Shown here: positions 16,424 through 26,715 of the stretch, piece after piece | How the letters are laid out: the number at the start of each line of letters is the position of its first letter | Position numbering within the stretch: position 1 is the stretch's first letter | Source of the DNA: UBA5336 sp039815055 | GTDB lineage: Bacteria > Pseudomonadota > Alphaproteobacteria > Caulobacterales > Hyphomonadaceae | Length of the DNA stretch: 41,457 bases | Assembly: GCA_039815055.1 (NCBI GenBank) | Contig: JBCCAA010000024.1 | Coordinates: forward strand, 1-41,457 | Direction of reading: 5' to 3' | Made by a program: the position numbers and the translations under genes | The notes under the pieces: model-generated | The model's database searches: none | What the model was told of the DNA's origin: nothing | The model's input: only the letters and a program-made list of their open reading frames with translations

Positions 16424-17344
16424 ATGATGAAACAGATGTTTTCGGGTCTGGCTGCCGTGATACTGCTGGCTGCCTGTGGCGGCGGCGGTGACAGCTAAGA
16501 TTACGAAGAGTCAGGGGACGTGCTGGGTTCGATGAACATGCGATCTGCTGCGCCGTCCATGACCGCCCCGGCGCTTGCAATGGAAGAGGTACTTGAATTC
16601 GATGGCGCGCCCGGCGCGACAGGTGGCGAATCCGAAACCTTCGAACAGTATATCGCTTACACCCATCGCCTTGGTGTGCGTCTTCCCAAGGACAGCGTCG
16701 AGCCGATGATGATGAGCCATTTGGATGCGTGTATTGATGCCGGGCCGGCGGTCTGCATCATCACCAATTCCAGTCTCAACAATCAGTCTGACGATTATGT
16801 CTCTGGTCAGGTGTTCCTGCGCGCCAAGCCCGATTGGATCGAAACCTTCCTGGCCAGCATTGACGCCCAAACGGAAACTGCCGGCGGCGAGATCAGTTTT
16901 CGCAACACCAGCGCGGAAGATCTGACCCGTACGATCATCGACACTGGTGCCCGGCTGACCGCCCAGAAAACCTTGCAGACACGGCTTTTCGGCTTGCTGG
17001 AACGCCGCGATGGGGAATTGTCGGATCTGTTGGCCATCGAGCGGGAGCTTGCGCGTGTTACCGGTGAAATCGAGAGCATTGAATCGACGCTCAAAGCCCT
17101 GCGCCAACGCGTCTCAATGAGTGAGCTTTCGGTTCAATATGAGACCAAGGTCAGCTCCATCGGACCGCAAAGGTTCAATCCGCTCGGCGAGGCGCTAAGC
17201 GATTTTTTCTATAACCTCTCAAGTGGCCTTGCCGGTGTGATCACCGCCTTTGCTATCGGACTGCCATGGCTGTTGTTGATCGGGGTGTTCCTCTGGGTGT
17301 GGCTACGCCTGATCTGGCCGCGCGTGCGGCGCAAAAAGGCCTGA
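16424..17344 (+). pseudogene. DUF4349 lipoprotein gene interrupted by in-frame TAA
   Basis: The ATG at 16424 (GGAGG upstream at 16412-16416) opens a perfect lipoprotein signal, MMKQMFSGLAAVILLAACGG, ending in the lipobox LAAC. After 24 codons an in-frame TAA occurs (16496-16498). The same frame then continues open as DYEESGDVLGSMNMRS for 281 more codons. The remainder is a typical DUF4349 protein: a beta-rich domain, a coiled coil at about 17000-17110 (Leu/Glu-rich) and a C-terminal membrane helix before WPRVRRKKA. A single base change at codon 25 (a Tyr, Ser or other codon to TAA) explains everything. Restart at GTG 16520 would give a 274-residue protein without an export signal. The alternatives are readthrough or a sequencing error. 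Confidence 0.75.
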
Positions 17345-17412
17345 GGCTTCACCTTGCGCGCGGCCGGGTTCCCCGCAACAAGGGAGACAAAGCGCGCAAG
17401 GGAGGGCCTGCG

Positions 17413-18507
17413 ATGGACGCGGCTGCCAAGACTGGAATCTGGATCACAGCTACAGGCGTGATCGTTGCGTTCCTGTATCTGGGGCGCGGAATACTGGCGC
17501 CTTTTGCCCTCGCCGCGTTCCTGTTCTTGACGATTGAGGGCTTTGCCAGGGCCATTGACGAGTATGTTCCCGGCGAGCGCCGTGGCCTTTGCCGCGCTGT
17601 CGCGATCCTGGTGGTTCTCACAGGCTTCATCGGGTTCGTTGCGTTGATGGCGCAAGGCATAGCCCAGTTCGGCGGTGCAAATTCGGCTGATTATGAGCGC
17701 AAGATCAATGATTTGATCGCTGAAGGCTATGGATGGGTCGGCATGGGAGAGGCGCCGACGCTGACACAATTGTTGTTCAATGACACCGGCCAGCGCCTTG
17801 CCGGATTGATCGCCAATGCCATCGGCGAGTTGTCGGCTGATATCGTTGTGATCTTTATCTACATCGCGTTCATGTTCCTTGCACAGTCGGCCTGGTCGAC
17901 GAAACTGGATCAGATTTTCAAAGATGCAGAGCAACGTGAGCAGGCTACGAAAGTGGCTGATGCTGCGCGTCGCGGGATCGAAACCTATCTTTGGACCCAG
18001 ACCGTGATCTCGACGCTGATCACGCTGCTCACCTATTTCACACTCGTAGCGCTCGGTGTGGAAAACGCACTGTTCCTGGCAGCACTGATTTTTGTGCTGA
18101 ATTACATCCCTACCATCGGATCCATCGTGGCCGCTCTCGTGCCGCCACTATTCGCGATTGTGCAGCCTGTCGTTCCCGTCTGGGTGCCGGGCAGTGAGAC
18201 ACAGGCCACGTTCATCTATGCGGCATTAGTGTTTGGCGGTGTCAGCCTCTGGCAGTTTGCCATCGGCAATTTTGTGCAGCCCCGTATGATGGGTGACAGT
18301 CTGAACCTGTCTGCATTGATCGTCTTGTTAAGCCTTGCGGTCTGGGGCGCTATCTGGGGCATCCCCGGCATGTTCTTGTCCGCCCCGCTTACGGTCTTGA
18401 TGATGGTGCTTTTTGCCCAGTCAAAGTCCACCCGATGGGTGGCGATTCTGCTTTCGGCGAATGGTGACCCTCAAATCGGTGGAGTTCGGCAGTTGTCGCA
18501 AAACTGA
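17413..18507 (+). CDS. AI-2E-family (UPF0118) transporter permease
   Basis: A 364-residue polytopic inner-membrane protein of the AI-2E/PerM transporter family, whose members export small molecules or act in Na+/Li+ antiport. Helices are visible at about 7-45 (two close together, joined by GRGILAPFA), 60-80, 135-160, 195-220 and 225-330. The conserved region NYIPTIGSIVAALVPPLFAI and the downstream IGNFVQPRMMG segment match the family core. The ATG at 17413 is preferred: GGAGGG lies about 6-12 bases upstream, and the longer frame from 17266 runs through the end of the preceding gene. It lies about 70 bp after the broken DUF4349 gene on the same strand. Substrate unknown. Confidence 0.87.
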   Translation: MDAAAKTGIWITATGVIVAFLYLGRGILAPFALAAFLFLTIEGFARAIDEYVPGERRGLCRAVAILVVLTGFIGFVALMAQGIAQFGGANSADYERKINDLIAEGYGWVGMGEAPTLTQLLFNDTGQRLAGLIANAIGELSADIVVIFIYIAFMFLAQSAWSTKLDQIFKDAEQREQATKVADAARRGIETYLWTQTVISTLITLLTYFTLVALGVENALFLAALIFVLNYIPTIGSIVAALVPPLFAIVQPVVPVWVPGSETQATFIYAALVFGGVSLWQFAIGNFVQPRMMGDSLNLSALIVLLSLAVWGAIWGIPGMFLSAPLTVLMMVLFAQSKSTRWVAILLSANGDPQIGGVRQLSQN

Positions 18508-18799
18508 CAAAAAAATGATAAACAAAATCAAATAGGTGAAGTGAAATTGCAGTTTTTCACTTGCTCTGCGGATGGGGGTGATACATATGCGATCCACAGG
18601 CCTCCGCGTGCGTCCCCCCACCCAGCCTGCGGATAGAGGCCTGCGGGCCCATCGGACATGTCCCCGTTCGATGGGTCCACTTTCTTCCGAAGTTTCGATT
18701 TCATCTTCGCCATTGCAGCGCATTTTGTGGCATGTGCGGGCGTTGTCCGTGATGGCCGTAAGGTCTATCTAGACGGCACAATTGCTGACCGGGGATCCA
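18508..18799 (+). promoter_or_regulatory. Intergenic region upstream of glutamate dehydrogenase
   Basis: This 292-bp gap has an A+T-rich start (18500-18560) with a small stem at 18539-18546/18555-18562 (8 bp, 8-nt loop) that may be a weak terminator for the permease gene. The rest probably carries the promoter of the large dehydrogenase, but I cannot pick a convincing -35/-10 pair. The short frames in it do not look coding. Confidence 0.4.
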
Positions 18800-21700
18800 A
18801 TGTCTGCCGACACCTATGGCGCGAGTTTGCCGCGCGAACAGCTGTTCTCTCAGTTCGACCGGGAAGCTGACAACGAGGACCTTCGGGGATTGTCAGCAGA
18901 CGCACTGCGGGCATTGGCAGGCTCGCTTTGGGCGCGGGTTGACGCCGCCGAGCACGGCCAAACCGAGGTTCATATCGCAGCTTCGACCAAGCGCGATGCC
19001 ACTCTGCCGGTCAGAACACTGATTGAGATCATTGGACCGGATATGCCGTTCCTGGTCGATTCGATGCTGAACACGTGCGCGATGCTCGGTCACAACGTCC
19101 TTGCACTGTTTCACCCCGTGGTGACACTGCAGGACGACACACATCTGTCGGCGATCCAGGTGCACCTTCCGCTCATCGCGGATGACGAAGCCAAGCCCTT
19201 GGTAGATGCGATTCACGCAACGTTGTCTGATGTCGATCAGACTGTCAGCGACCATGACGCCATGCGCGCGGCGATGCGCCAAGAAATCGCAAAACTATCG
19301 CGCCAGGACCACCTTCCCGCACTCATGCGCAATGAGGCGATCGAGTTTCTTCGGTGGCTGGAGAATGAGCACTTCGTGTTTCTCGGAAAACGCACCTACA
19401 CCTTCCCACGCGATGACGATGCCGAAATTCTGCCGGTCGAGCCTGAGATGGTTGAGGGTTCAAATCTCGGTTTGCTGCGCAAAGAAGACCTGAACGTCCT
19501 GAACCGGTCCAGCGAACCGACTGTGCTGACGGAAGCAAGCGGTGAATTTGTTGCTCAGCTGGATCCGATCATTATCGCCAAGTCGACGATGCAAAGCTGT
19601 GTGCATCGCCATGTGCCGTCCGACTATGTTGGCATCAAACACTATGACGGTGCAGGAAAAGTGTGCGGGGAAACGAGGTTTCTCGGCCTTTTCACCGCCG
19701 AAGCCTATGATGAGACAGCACGCACCATCCCGATGATCCGCCGGCGTGTCAGCGATATCATTGAAGCGTCTGGCGCCAGTGCGGGCGGACACAGTGAAAA
19801 GGCGCTGGCAAACCTCATTGAAACCTGGCCGCGCGACGAGCTGCTGCAAACCGACGCGGAGACTCTGTCGCCAATGCTGGTTGGTGCGTTGCATCTCATC
19901 GGCCGACCACGGATTCGCCTGTTCCTGCGCTTTGATGAGTTTGATCGGTTTGTAACAGCGATCGTTTACGTGCCGCGCGAGGCCTATGATACCACATTGA
20001 GGATGAAGATCGCTGACTTGCTCGCCGATCAGTTCAACGGTGTGGTCAAGGATTTCCAACCAAGGTTTGACACCAGCCCTCTGGCCCGCGTGACCTATCA
20101 TATCCGCCTCGATGAGGGTCACCCCAACCCCGATGTCGATCGGTTGGAAAAGCAAATCGCCGCCCTGTCTCGCACCTGGGACCAAGCGTTCCGCGAAGCC
20201 TTGGCGGAAAGCGACCTGGCCGGTGAAGCGGCCAAGGGGGCGCCCGCGTTTCGTGGCGCCTTCAACGCCGCCTATCGCGAAGCGTTCACGCCGAGTGAAG
20301 CGCTGATTGATGTTTCTGAAATGGCACATTTGTCTGCCGAGCACCCGCTTCGCATCCGCGGCTACCGCCTGCCCGATGATGACCCTGCATTGGTGCGCGC
20401 GAAAATATACTCGCGGTCTGGCTCAATTGCGCTTTCACGTTGTGTACCGGTCGTCGAAAATATGGGCCTGTTTGTGGAGTTTGAGACGGGCTATCCGGTT
20501 CGCCCCGAAACGCCGCCCACCGATAACGCACCAGAGACCTACTGGGTACACAATCTGAAGATGAAGCGCTTGTCTGGAAAGCCCGTCGACTTTGGCGCGC
20601 TGGCCGAAATTTTTCAGGACGCGTTCCTCGCCGTTTGGACCGGACGCGCGGAAAATGACGGCTTCAATAGGCTTGTGTTTTCGGCTGAAGCCAGCTGGCA
20701 AGAATGTGTTTTGCTGCGCGCGCTCTGTGCCTATCGCAAACAAACCGGCAGAGATCCGGCTCGGCCCACACAAATCCAAGCGCTAGCAAATCATTCTGAC
20801 CTAACGCGACAAGTTTTGGCGCTCTTCAAAGCAAAGTTCGACCCAGACGCGTCTGACAAGGACCTTGAAACACGGTCCAAGCGATGTGATGCGTTGCGGC
20901 AAGATATTGAGATCGGTCTCGAAAGCGTTCCGGCGCTTGATGATGACCGTGTGATCCGCCGACTCGCCGATCTGATCCTGGCGAGCGTGAGGACAAACTA
21001 CTACCAGGACGGTGCCGAGGCGCTATCGCTGAAAATCGCCAGCCGGGAGGTGGAAGAGCTTCCGGCGCCAAAACCCTATCGAGAAATTTTCGTGGCAAGC
21101 CCGGAAGTGGAAGGCGTGCATTGTCGGTTTGGACCGGTCGCGCGCGGCGGTCTTAGATGGTCCGACCGGCGAGATGACTTCCGCACGGAGGTCTTGGGTC
21201 TGGTGAAAGCGCAACAGGTCAAGAATGCGGTGATCGTTCCGGTGGGATCGAAAGGCGGGTTTTTCCCGAAATGGCTCCCTGAAGACGGAGGCCGAGAAGA
21301 CGTGCGTCAGGCCGGTATTTCAGCCTATCGCTCTTTTATTTCGTCGCTGCTTTGCCTCACCGACAATCTCGTCGATGGCAAAGTGGTTCATCCGGACCGT
21401 ACAGTGGTCTGGGATGGCGAAGATCCGTATCTCGTCGTTGCCGCAGACAAAGGCACAGCCACGTTCTCAGACATCGCCAATGAGATTTCCCAGAGCCAGG
21501 GCTTTTGGCTTGGCGATGCGTTCGCGTCTGGTGGGTCGGCTGGATATGACCACAAGAAGATGGGCATCACGGCACGCGGCGGCTGGGAAGCCGTCAAACG
21601 CCACTTCCGCGAGATCGGAAAAGACATTCAGACTGAGACCTTCTCCGTCATTGGTGTGGGCGATATGTCTGGCGACGTTTTTGGCAATGGCATGTTGTTG

Positions 21701-23518
21701 TCAAAACAGATCAACCTGATCGCCGCGTTCAATCACATGCATATTTTCATAGATCCTGATCCGGCCGACCCTGAACGGCTTTGGGATGAACGCAAGCGAT
21801 TGTTTGATTTGCCGCGGTCGAGTTGGGCTGATTATGATGAAAGCCTGATTTCGGAAGGCGGCGGAATATTTGAGCGCAGCGCGAAAGCCATTTCTCTCAC
21901 CCCTCAAATCAAGACGCTCACCGGTCTTGGCGCGGATCGGGTCACGCCGAACGAATTGATCCACGCTTTGTTGAAGGTGCAGGCTGAACTGCTTTGGTTT
22001 GGCGGCATCGGCACATATGTGAAAGCGTCCACCGAAAGCCATACAGATGCTGGAGACCGCACCAATGATGGTCTTCGCATCGATGCCCGCCAGTTGAACG
22101 TCGATGTTGTGGGCGAGGGCGCCAATCTCGGGATGACCCAGGCTGCCCGCATCGAAGCGGCTTTGGCGGGCGCGCGGCTGAATACAGATGCCATTGACAA
22201 CTCAGCCGGCGTCGACAGCTCTGACCATGAAGTGAATATCAAGATCCTGGCGAGCGAAGCCATCCGCACGGGCGCTTTGCCATCGGGCGAACGTAATGAA
22301 TTGCTTCGCGCCATGACAAATGATGTCGCGAGCCATGTGCTGCAGCACAATTATGCGCAAACTGGCGTTCTGACCCTCGCCGAAGCGGCGTCGTCTGACG
22401 ACACGTCCGCCCTCGACCGGCGGATGGATGCGCTGGAAACGCGCGGCGTTCTGGACCGCGATCTCGAAGGCCTGCCCGACAGCGGAGATCTCCAGAAACG
22501 GTTTGAGGCTGACAAACCGCTCACGCGGCCAGAACTCTCGGTGATCTTGGCCTGGACGAAGATCACTTTGTTTGATGATCTGGTTGAATCTTCGGTGCCT
22601 GATGACCCCGCCTTTGAGGAAATGCTGGAGTCCTATTTTCCCGCCGCGATCCGAAAGTATCCTGACGCGATTGAAGGCCACAGGCTGAGACGTGAGATTG
22701 TTGCGACCATGCTGGCCAACCGAATGCTGGATGCGATTGGCCCGGCAGGCTTCCAGCGACTGCAAGAGGCAACCGGGGCCGACAATGCCGCTTTGACCGC
22801 TGCTTTCGAAGTGGCGGCTCGATTGCTCAATATCTCGCAGTTCCAAGCCGAGGTGAACGCGCTCGACAATACGGTTGCAGCCCATGTGCAAACGCAAATG
22901 CACGCCAGCACGGCCCAGGCCCTGGCGATGGCGACCCAATGGCTGGTCCTCCAGCAGGACGCGGAAAGCGTGGCCGCTCTGGTCGCTCGGTTCCAGGCGC
23001 CGGTCGACATGTTCAAAGCCAGTTTGCGCGATACGGCATCGTCACATGTCGGTGTCCGCATTGAACGGCAGGTCCGTACACTGATGAGCGAAGGCGTTCC
23101 CGAACCGCTGGCACGATGGAGCGCTGCAATGACCTATTTCGTGTTGGGTATTCAACTGGTGCCTCTAGCGTTGGAGCACGGGGACATGACGGCCGTCGCC
23201 GCCACCTATTTTAGCGTCGGGGAAAACTTGCGCCTCGACCGTCTTTTGTCGCGCGCGGGCACCCATCTCAAAGAGTTGGGCTATTGGGACCGGTTGGCCA
23301 CGCGCCGCATGATGGACACGCTTCGCGACGAGCAGATTTCAATGGTCCGTGAGGCGCTGGACGACGGCGGTGTGGACCCCTGGCTGGAAAGCCGCGCCAG
23401 CCAGCGGAAGATGCTCATGGACCAGCTGCGGTCTTTCAGCGAAGGTCATGTGTGGTCGTTTTCCAAGTTCGCACTGGCTGGCGATGCCTTGCGGGCGTTC
23501 CGAACAAAAGACGTCTGA
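18800..23518 (+). CDS. gdhB: NAD-specific glutamate dehydrogenase, large GDH-180 class
   Basis: A 1572-residue enzyme of the 180-kDa NAD-dependent glutamate dehydrogenase class, which deaminates glutamate to 2-oxoglutarate and ammonia. The first ~700 residues are regulatory ACT-like and helical domains. The catalytic core begins about residue 770 with RGGLRWSDRRDDFRTEV and VPVGSKGGFFPKW (about 814), then DMSGDVFGNGML and GEGANLGMTQ (NAD-binding side). A helical C-terminal domain follows. Length matches the family (about 1550-1620). The ATG at 18800 has GGGGA 4-8 bases upstream; an in-frame TTG at 18782 is less likely. These enzymes are often allosterically controlled by amino acids. The M20 peptidase gene starts 3 nt after its stop, a possible amino-acid-catabolic pairing. 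Confidence 0.93.
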   Translation: MSADTYGASLPREQLFSQFDREADNEDLRGLSADALRALAGSLWARVDAAEHGQTEVHIAASTKRDATLPVRTLIEIIGPDMPFLVDSMLNTCAMLGHNVLALFHPVVTLQDDTHLSAIQVHLPLIADDEAKPLVDAIHATLSDVDQTVSDHDAMRAAMRQEIAKLSRQDHLPALMRNEAIEFLRWLENEHFVFLGKRTYTFPRDDDAEILPVEPEMVEGSNLGLLRKEDLNVLNRSSEPTVLTEASGEFVAQLDPIIIAKSTMQSCVHRHVPSDYVGIKHYDGAGKVCGETRFLGLFTAEAYDETARTIPMIRRRVSDIIEASGASAGGHSEKALANLIETWPRDELLQTDAETLSPMLVGALHLIGRPRIRLFLRFDEFDRFVTAIVYVPREAYDTTLRMKIADLLADQFNGVVKDFQPRFDTSPLARVTYHIRLDEGHPNPDVDRLEKQIAALSRTWDQAFREALAESDLAGEAAKGAPAFRGAFNAAYREAFTPSEALIDVSEMAHLSAEHPLRIRGYRLPDDDPALVRAKIYSRSGSIALSRCVPVVENMGLFVEFETGYPVRPETPPTDNAPETYWVHNLKMKRLSGKPVDFGALAEIFQDAFLAVWTGRAENDGFNRLVFSAEASWQECVLLRALCAYRKQTGRDPARPTQIQALANHSDLTRQVLALFKAKFDPDASDKDLETRSKRCDALRQDIEIGLESVPALDDDRVIRRLADLILASVRTNYYQDGAEALSLKIASREVEELPAPKPYREIFVASPEVEGVHCRFGPVARGGLRWSDRRDDFRTEVLGLVKAQQVKNAVIVPVGSKGGFFPKWLPEDGGREDVRQAGISAYRSFISSLLCLTDNLVDGKVVHPDRTVVWDGEDPYLVVAADKGTATFSDIANEISQSQGFWLGDAFASGGSAGYDHKKMGITARGGWEAVKRHFREIGKDIQTETFSVIGVGDMSGDVFGNGMLLSKQINLIAAFNHMHIFIDPDPADPERLWDERKRLFDLPRSSWADYDESLISEGGGIFERSAKAISLTPQIKTLTGLGADRVTPNELIHALLKVQAELLWFGGIGTYVKASTESHTDAGDRTNDGLRIDARQLNVDVVGEGANLGMTQAARIEAALAGARLNTDAIDNSAGVDSSDHEVNIKILASEAIRTGALPSGERNELLRAMTNDVASHVLQHNYAQTGVLTLAEAASSDDTSALDRRMDALETRGVLDRDLEGLPDSGDLQKRFEADKPLTRPELSVILAWTKITLFDDLVESSVPDDPAFEEMLESYFPAAIRKYPDAIEGHRLRREIVATMLANRMLDAIGPAGFQRLQEATGADNAALTAAFEVAARLLNISQFQAEVNALDNTVAAHVQTQMHASTAQALAMATQWLVLQQDAESVAALVARFQAPVDMFKASLRDTASSHVGVRIERQVRTLMSEGVPEPLARWSAAMTYFVLGIQLVPLALEHGDMTAVAATYFSVGENLRLDRLLSRAGTHLKELGYWDRLATRRMMDTLRDEQISMVREALDDGGVDPWLESRASQRKMLMDQLRSFSEGHVWSFSKFALAGDALRAFRTKDV

Positions 23519-23521
23519 TCC

Positions 23522-25015
23522 ATGTTCCGTTTGATTGGTCTGAGTTTTCTGGCGGTATTGATCATTCTGATCGCGGTGGTTCTGGTGCGCACAGTCACCT
23601 ATGGCAACAAACCATTGGCATCGGATGTTGACTTGCCTGATGTCCCGATCGTGAACTCTCAGCGTTCGGCAGAGCGACTGGGTGAAGCGCTGCGTATTCG
23701 CACGATCACGGTGACGGCGGGCGATCCTCTGCCTGGGCGCGAACAACCCTGGCTGGACCTGCATGACTGGCTGGAACGTACATATCCGGCGGTTCACACG
23801 AGGTTGCAGCGTGAAACCGTAGCCAACTTCACCCTGCTTTACACCTGGCCTGGCAGTCAGCCGGATCTGAAGCCGATCCTGTTGATGGCGCACCAGGATG
23901 TTGTGCCCGTGAACATCGGCACTGAAGGCGACTGGGACGCGCCACCATTTGCCGGTGAAATCCTCGATGGTTATATCTATGGGCGCGGAACCATCGACGA
24001 CAAAGGCTCTCTGGTCGCACTGATGGAAGCGGCCGAAGCGTTGGTGGACAGCGGATTTCAGCCACGCCGCACGGTTTACTTCCTGTTTGGCCATGATGAA
24101 GAGGTTTCAGGGTCTGGCGCGGCGGCCGGCGTCGCATTGCTGAAAAGCCGAGGTGCAGAACCGCTTATGGCGCTGGATGAGGGGTTTATGATCCTCGATC
24201 CCTCGCCGCTCACAGGTAAGACGATGGCGTTCATCGGCGTGGCGGAGAAGGGCTACATGACCGTGCGTGTGACGGCGGTGGCGGACGGAGGTCATTCCTC
24301 GTCCCCGCCGCGTGACAGCGCCGCTGTTCGCCTTTCGCGGGCTTTGGTCGCGCTGGATGACAATCAGATGCCTGCGGATTTCACTGCGTCCCCGGTCAAG
24401 GAACTGTTGGCCGCGAGCGGGCCGGATGTGTCTTTCACGACCCGGATGGCCTTGGCCAATCTCTGGCTGTTCAAGCCCCTTGTTGAAGGGCAAATGGCAG
24501 ATATCCCAGCCGCCAATGCTATGATCCGCACGACGACAGCGCCGACCATGCTAGTGGGCTCTGCCAAGGAAAACGTGCTTGCCCAGCGCGCCAGTGCCAT
24601 TGTGAATTTCCGGATCCATCCGACCAACACCGAAGCCGACATTCTCGAACATGTGCGCGAGGTGACGGCTGATATTCCCAGGATTGAGATCGAACGATTG
24701 TCGGGCGGTATCCGCGGAGATGGCGCATCGCCTGTCTCACCCATCGATACGGCGGTATATGACGTGTTGTCTGCCGTGGCCCGGCACGCCGGCAATGATG
24801 CGCCTGTCGCCCCCGGGCTGGTCATTGGTGCCACTGATGGCCGCTATGCCACCGCGATCACCGACAGTGTTTACCGCTTTGTTCCTGCGGTCATGACGCC
24901 AGAGGAGATATCGGGGTTCCACGGCACCAATGAGCGTATTTCCGTGGAGAACATGGGTCGTATGTCGACCGGGTATGCTCAGATGATTGTTGCTCTGGAC
25001 AGTTTACCTGAGTGA
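23522..25015 (+). CDS. M20-family carboxypeptidase (PM20D1-like)
   Basis: A 497-residue zinc peptidase of clan MH. The N-terminus has a hydrophobic helix (residues 3-24) that would anchor it in the membrane or export it to the periplasm. Zinc ligands and catalytic residues are visible: His124 and Asp126 in MAHQDVVPV, Asp159 in GTIDDKGS, the general-base pair Glu193-Glu194 in HDEEVSGSGA, and Asp219-Glu220 in ALDEG. A dimerisation domain starts about 240 (EKGYMTVRVTA). A C-terminal FHGTNERISVENM supplies the last His. The layout resembles PM20D1/carboxypeptidase S rather than ArgE or DapE. It sits 3 nt after the glutamate dehydrogenase stop, so it is probably co-translated. Its last 12 bases overlap the convergent glycosyltransferase gene. 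Confidence 0.87.
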   Translation: MFRLIGLSFLAVLIILIAVVLVRTVTYGNKPLASDVDLPDVPIVNSQRSAERLGEALRIRTITVTAGDPLPGREQPWLDLHDWLERTYPAVHTRLQRETVANFTLLYTWPGSQPDLKPILLMAHQDVVPVNIGTEGDWDAPPFAGEILDGYIYGRGTIDDKGSLVALMEAAEALVDSGFQPRRTVYFLFGHDEEVSGSGAAAGVALLKSRGAEPLMALDEGFMILDPSPLTGKTMAFIGVAEKGYMTVRVTAVADGGHSSSPPRDSAAVRLSRALVALDDNQMPADFTASPVKELLAASGPDVSFTTRMALANLWLFKPLVEGQMADIPAANAMIRTTTAPTMLVGSAKENVLAQRASAIVNFRIHPTNTEADILEHVREVTADIPRIEIERLSGGIRGDGASPVSPIDTAVYDVLSAVARHAGNDAPVAPGLVIGATDGRYATAITDSVYRFVPAVMTPEEISGFHGTNERISVENMGRMSTGYAQMIVALDSLPE

Positions 25016-26680
25016 AGCTGTTTCCTGGCCCATCGGTCTGAAGACTTCTACTTTCAGCCCCACATACCGCCGAACAGAATAGGGCTCGTAGCCCGCACGC
25101 GCCAGGCGGTCGCGAATCTGACCGGCCTCACCATCATTGCAGTAAATGCTTGGTTTGAGGAACGCGATCTTGTCTGCCTCGGCGGCAAAGTCCGACCAGG
25201 ATTGGCGCGTGCCGACACCGCCAGCCAGCGCGCCGGCTTTCTCATTGGCGATACGCACGGCGATGGATTGGCCGTAGATTTCGCGCCATCCGTCCAGATC
25301 GAGGTGCCATACGCCTTCGCGCGAATTGATTACGACGGGCCGGTCATCGGCATAGTGGTGGACCACTGGCAAACTGAACGTGTCGCAAATCACGAAAGAC
25401 GCATTGTCCACCGACGGCGTGTGCATGGCCCCGTCCCAGTCCTGAACCAGCTGTGCGCCGAGCGCGGTTTCGCTTCCAGAGCGTTTCACATATTGAAGCG
25501 ACGAGATCGAGCTTATCACAAGGACAAGCCCCGTTGCGAACGCGGCGGCGAGCTGTGGCCGGGTCCGTGTTGCAAAAGCGGCGAGCGCAAGGGCGCCGCC
25601 AAAGATAGCGGGCAGAATGGTGCGCTCCATGTACACCGGCTGGATGACCCATCCCATCGACCAGATGAAGAGGGGCAGAACGGCCAGGTGGAACCAGATC
25701 ATCGCCGCCAGCCAGCTCGGGCGGGTCGAGGCTTGCAGCACACCTGTCCCAAGGGCCAGGAAGACGATGGCCGGTCCGATAAGCCCGGTTTTGTTTGGTC
25801 CGAGCGTGGCGGCGAGTATGAATGCAGCTTCCGGAACACTCTTCTGGTCGAGCCAGTTGAACGCGCCAGCCCCGCCCAGCATCACGCTAAGCCAGGGCAA
25901 CCACAGCAGTAGGGCCGCTGCATTGGTGGCAGCAAGGTGAAGGATCGCCGGGTGCGCCCGCATACGGTCACGCGCCACAAACAACATGCACCCCATGGCG
26001 TTGAGTGCAAAAAGGTACAGAACGCCTGCATTGTGGGTGTAAAGCGCTGCTAGGGCGGATATGGCATAAACCGCTGACCAAGCCAGAAGTCCGCGATCTT
26101 TCCACGCCTTTTGAGCCTCCAGCCGGTCTACCATCATCTGGAAAGCAAGACAGGTCAGCGACAGGAAGAACACCAGCTGTGCGTAGTTCCGTCCGTTATT
26201 GGCGTAGACAAGCAACGTGTAGGAGAAGGCTGTCATGGCCAGCACAACAAGGGCGCCCATTCGGCCGGTCAGTCGTCGGCCAAGTGCGTAAACGACCAGC
26301 AGTGTCAGGGTAGAGAACACGGCTGATGGCAGTCTCAGAGCCATTTCCGTCGACGTTATACCCATCAGCAGTTTTACGAATGTGACGTGTAGAGGAGGGT
26401 GCGTATCGAACGGTACACTCCACAGGTGAGCGTAAGACAGGTCCGCCGCCGCCATCGTGTGGCCTTCATCGATCCAAAGCGAGTCCATGCCGATGGTGGT
26501 GAAGCGCATCAGTGCGCCGGTTAGCAAAAGCACAAAAAAGGCCGCGCGTTCGACGCTCAAATCGATTTCGGCACCGCCCGCGGCGGCGCTAGATTTCGGC
26601 GAACCGATTGTTCTATCGATGGACACAAAAGTCACGCCACACACCCCAGACTCGTGAGACTTAGGTTGTGCAGCGAACAT
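25004..26680 (-). CDS. PMT_2/GT39-like membrane glycosyltransferase
   Basis: A 558-residue polytopic membrane protein of the GT-C class. The first helix (about 48-62) is followed by GMDSLWIDEGHTMAAA, the acidic-pair loop typical of dolichyl-/polyprenyl-phosphate sugar transferases, then DTHPPLHV and ALRLPSAVFSTLTLLVVYAL. About ten further helices span to residue 420. A soluble C-terminal part of about 130 residues (SFVICDTFSLPVVHHYADDR) is probably periplasmic. The start is uncertain: the ATG at 26680 lacks a clear ribosome-binding site, and GTG codons about 20 residues further in are possible. It overlaps the M20 gene by 12 bp tail to tail. Substrates cannot be deduced; cell-surface polysaccharide or protein glycosylation is plausible. 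Confidence 0.82.
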   Translation of the reverse strand: MFAAQPKSHESGVCGVTFVSIDRTIGSPKSSAAAGGAEIDLSVERAAFFVLLLTGALMRFTTIGMDSLWIDEGHTMAAADLSYAHLWSVPFDTHPPLHVTFVKLLMGITSTEMALRLPSAVFSTLTLLVVYALGRRLTGRMGALVVLAMTAFSYTLLVYANNGRNYAQLVFFLSLTCLAFQMMVDRLEAQKAWKDRGLLAWSAVYAISALAALYTHNAGVLYLFALNAMGCMLFVARDRMRAHPAILHLAATNAAALLLWLPWLSVMLGGAGAFNWLDQKSVPEAAFILAATLGPNKTGLIGPAIVFLALGTGVLQASTRPSWLAAMIWFHLAVLPLFIWSMGWVIQPVYMERTILPAIFGGALALAAFATRTRPQLAAAFATGLVLVISSISSLQYVKRSGSETALGAQLVQDWDGAMHTPSVDNASFVICDTFSLPVVHHYADDRPVVINSREGVWHLDLDGWREIYGQSIAVRIANEKAGALAGGVGTRQSWSDFAAEADKIAFLKPSIYCNDGEAGQIRDRLARAGYEPYSVRRYVGLKVEVFRPMGQETASLR

Positions 26681-26715
26681 GAACAAAAAACAACGAGACT
26701 CAACTCTGAGCCGAA

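Noticed and set aside
16520..17344. Treating the DUF4349 frame from GTG 16520 as a normal complete gene
   Set aside because: The same frame continues upstream through one TAA into a perfect lipoprotein leader with its own ribosome-binding site, so an interrupted gene explains the data better.
18539..18562. Intrinsic terminator after the AI-2E-type permease
   Set aside because: The 8-bp A/T-rich stem has no convincing U-tract, so it is mentioned only within the intergenic region.
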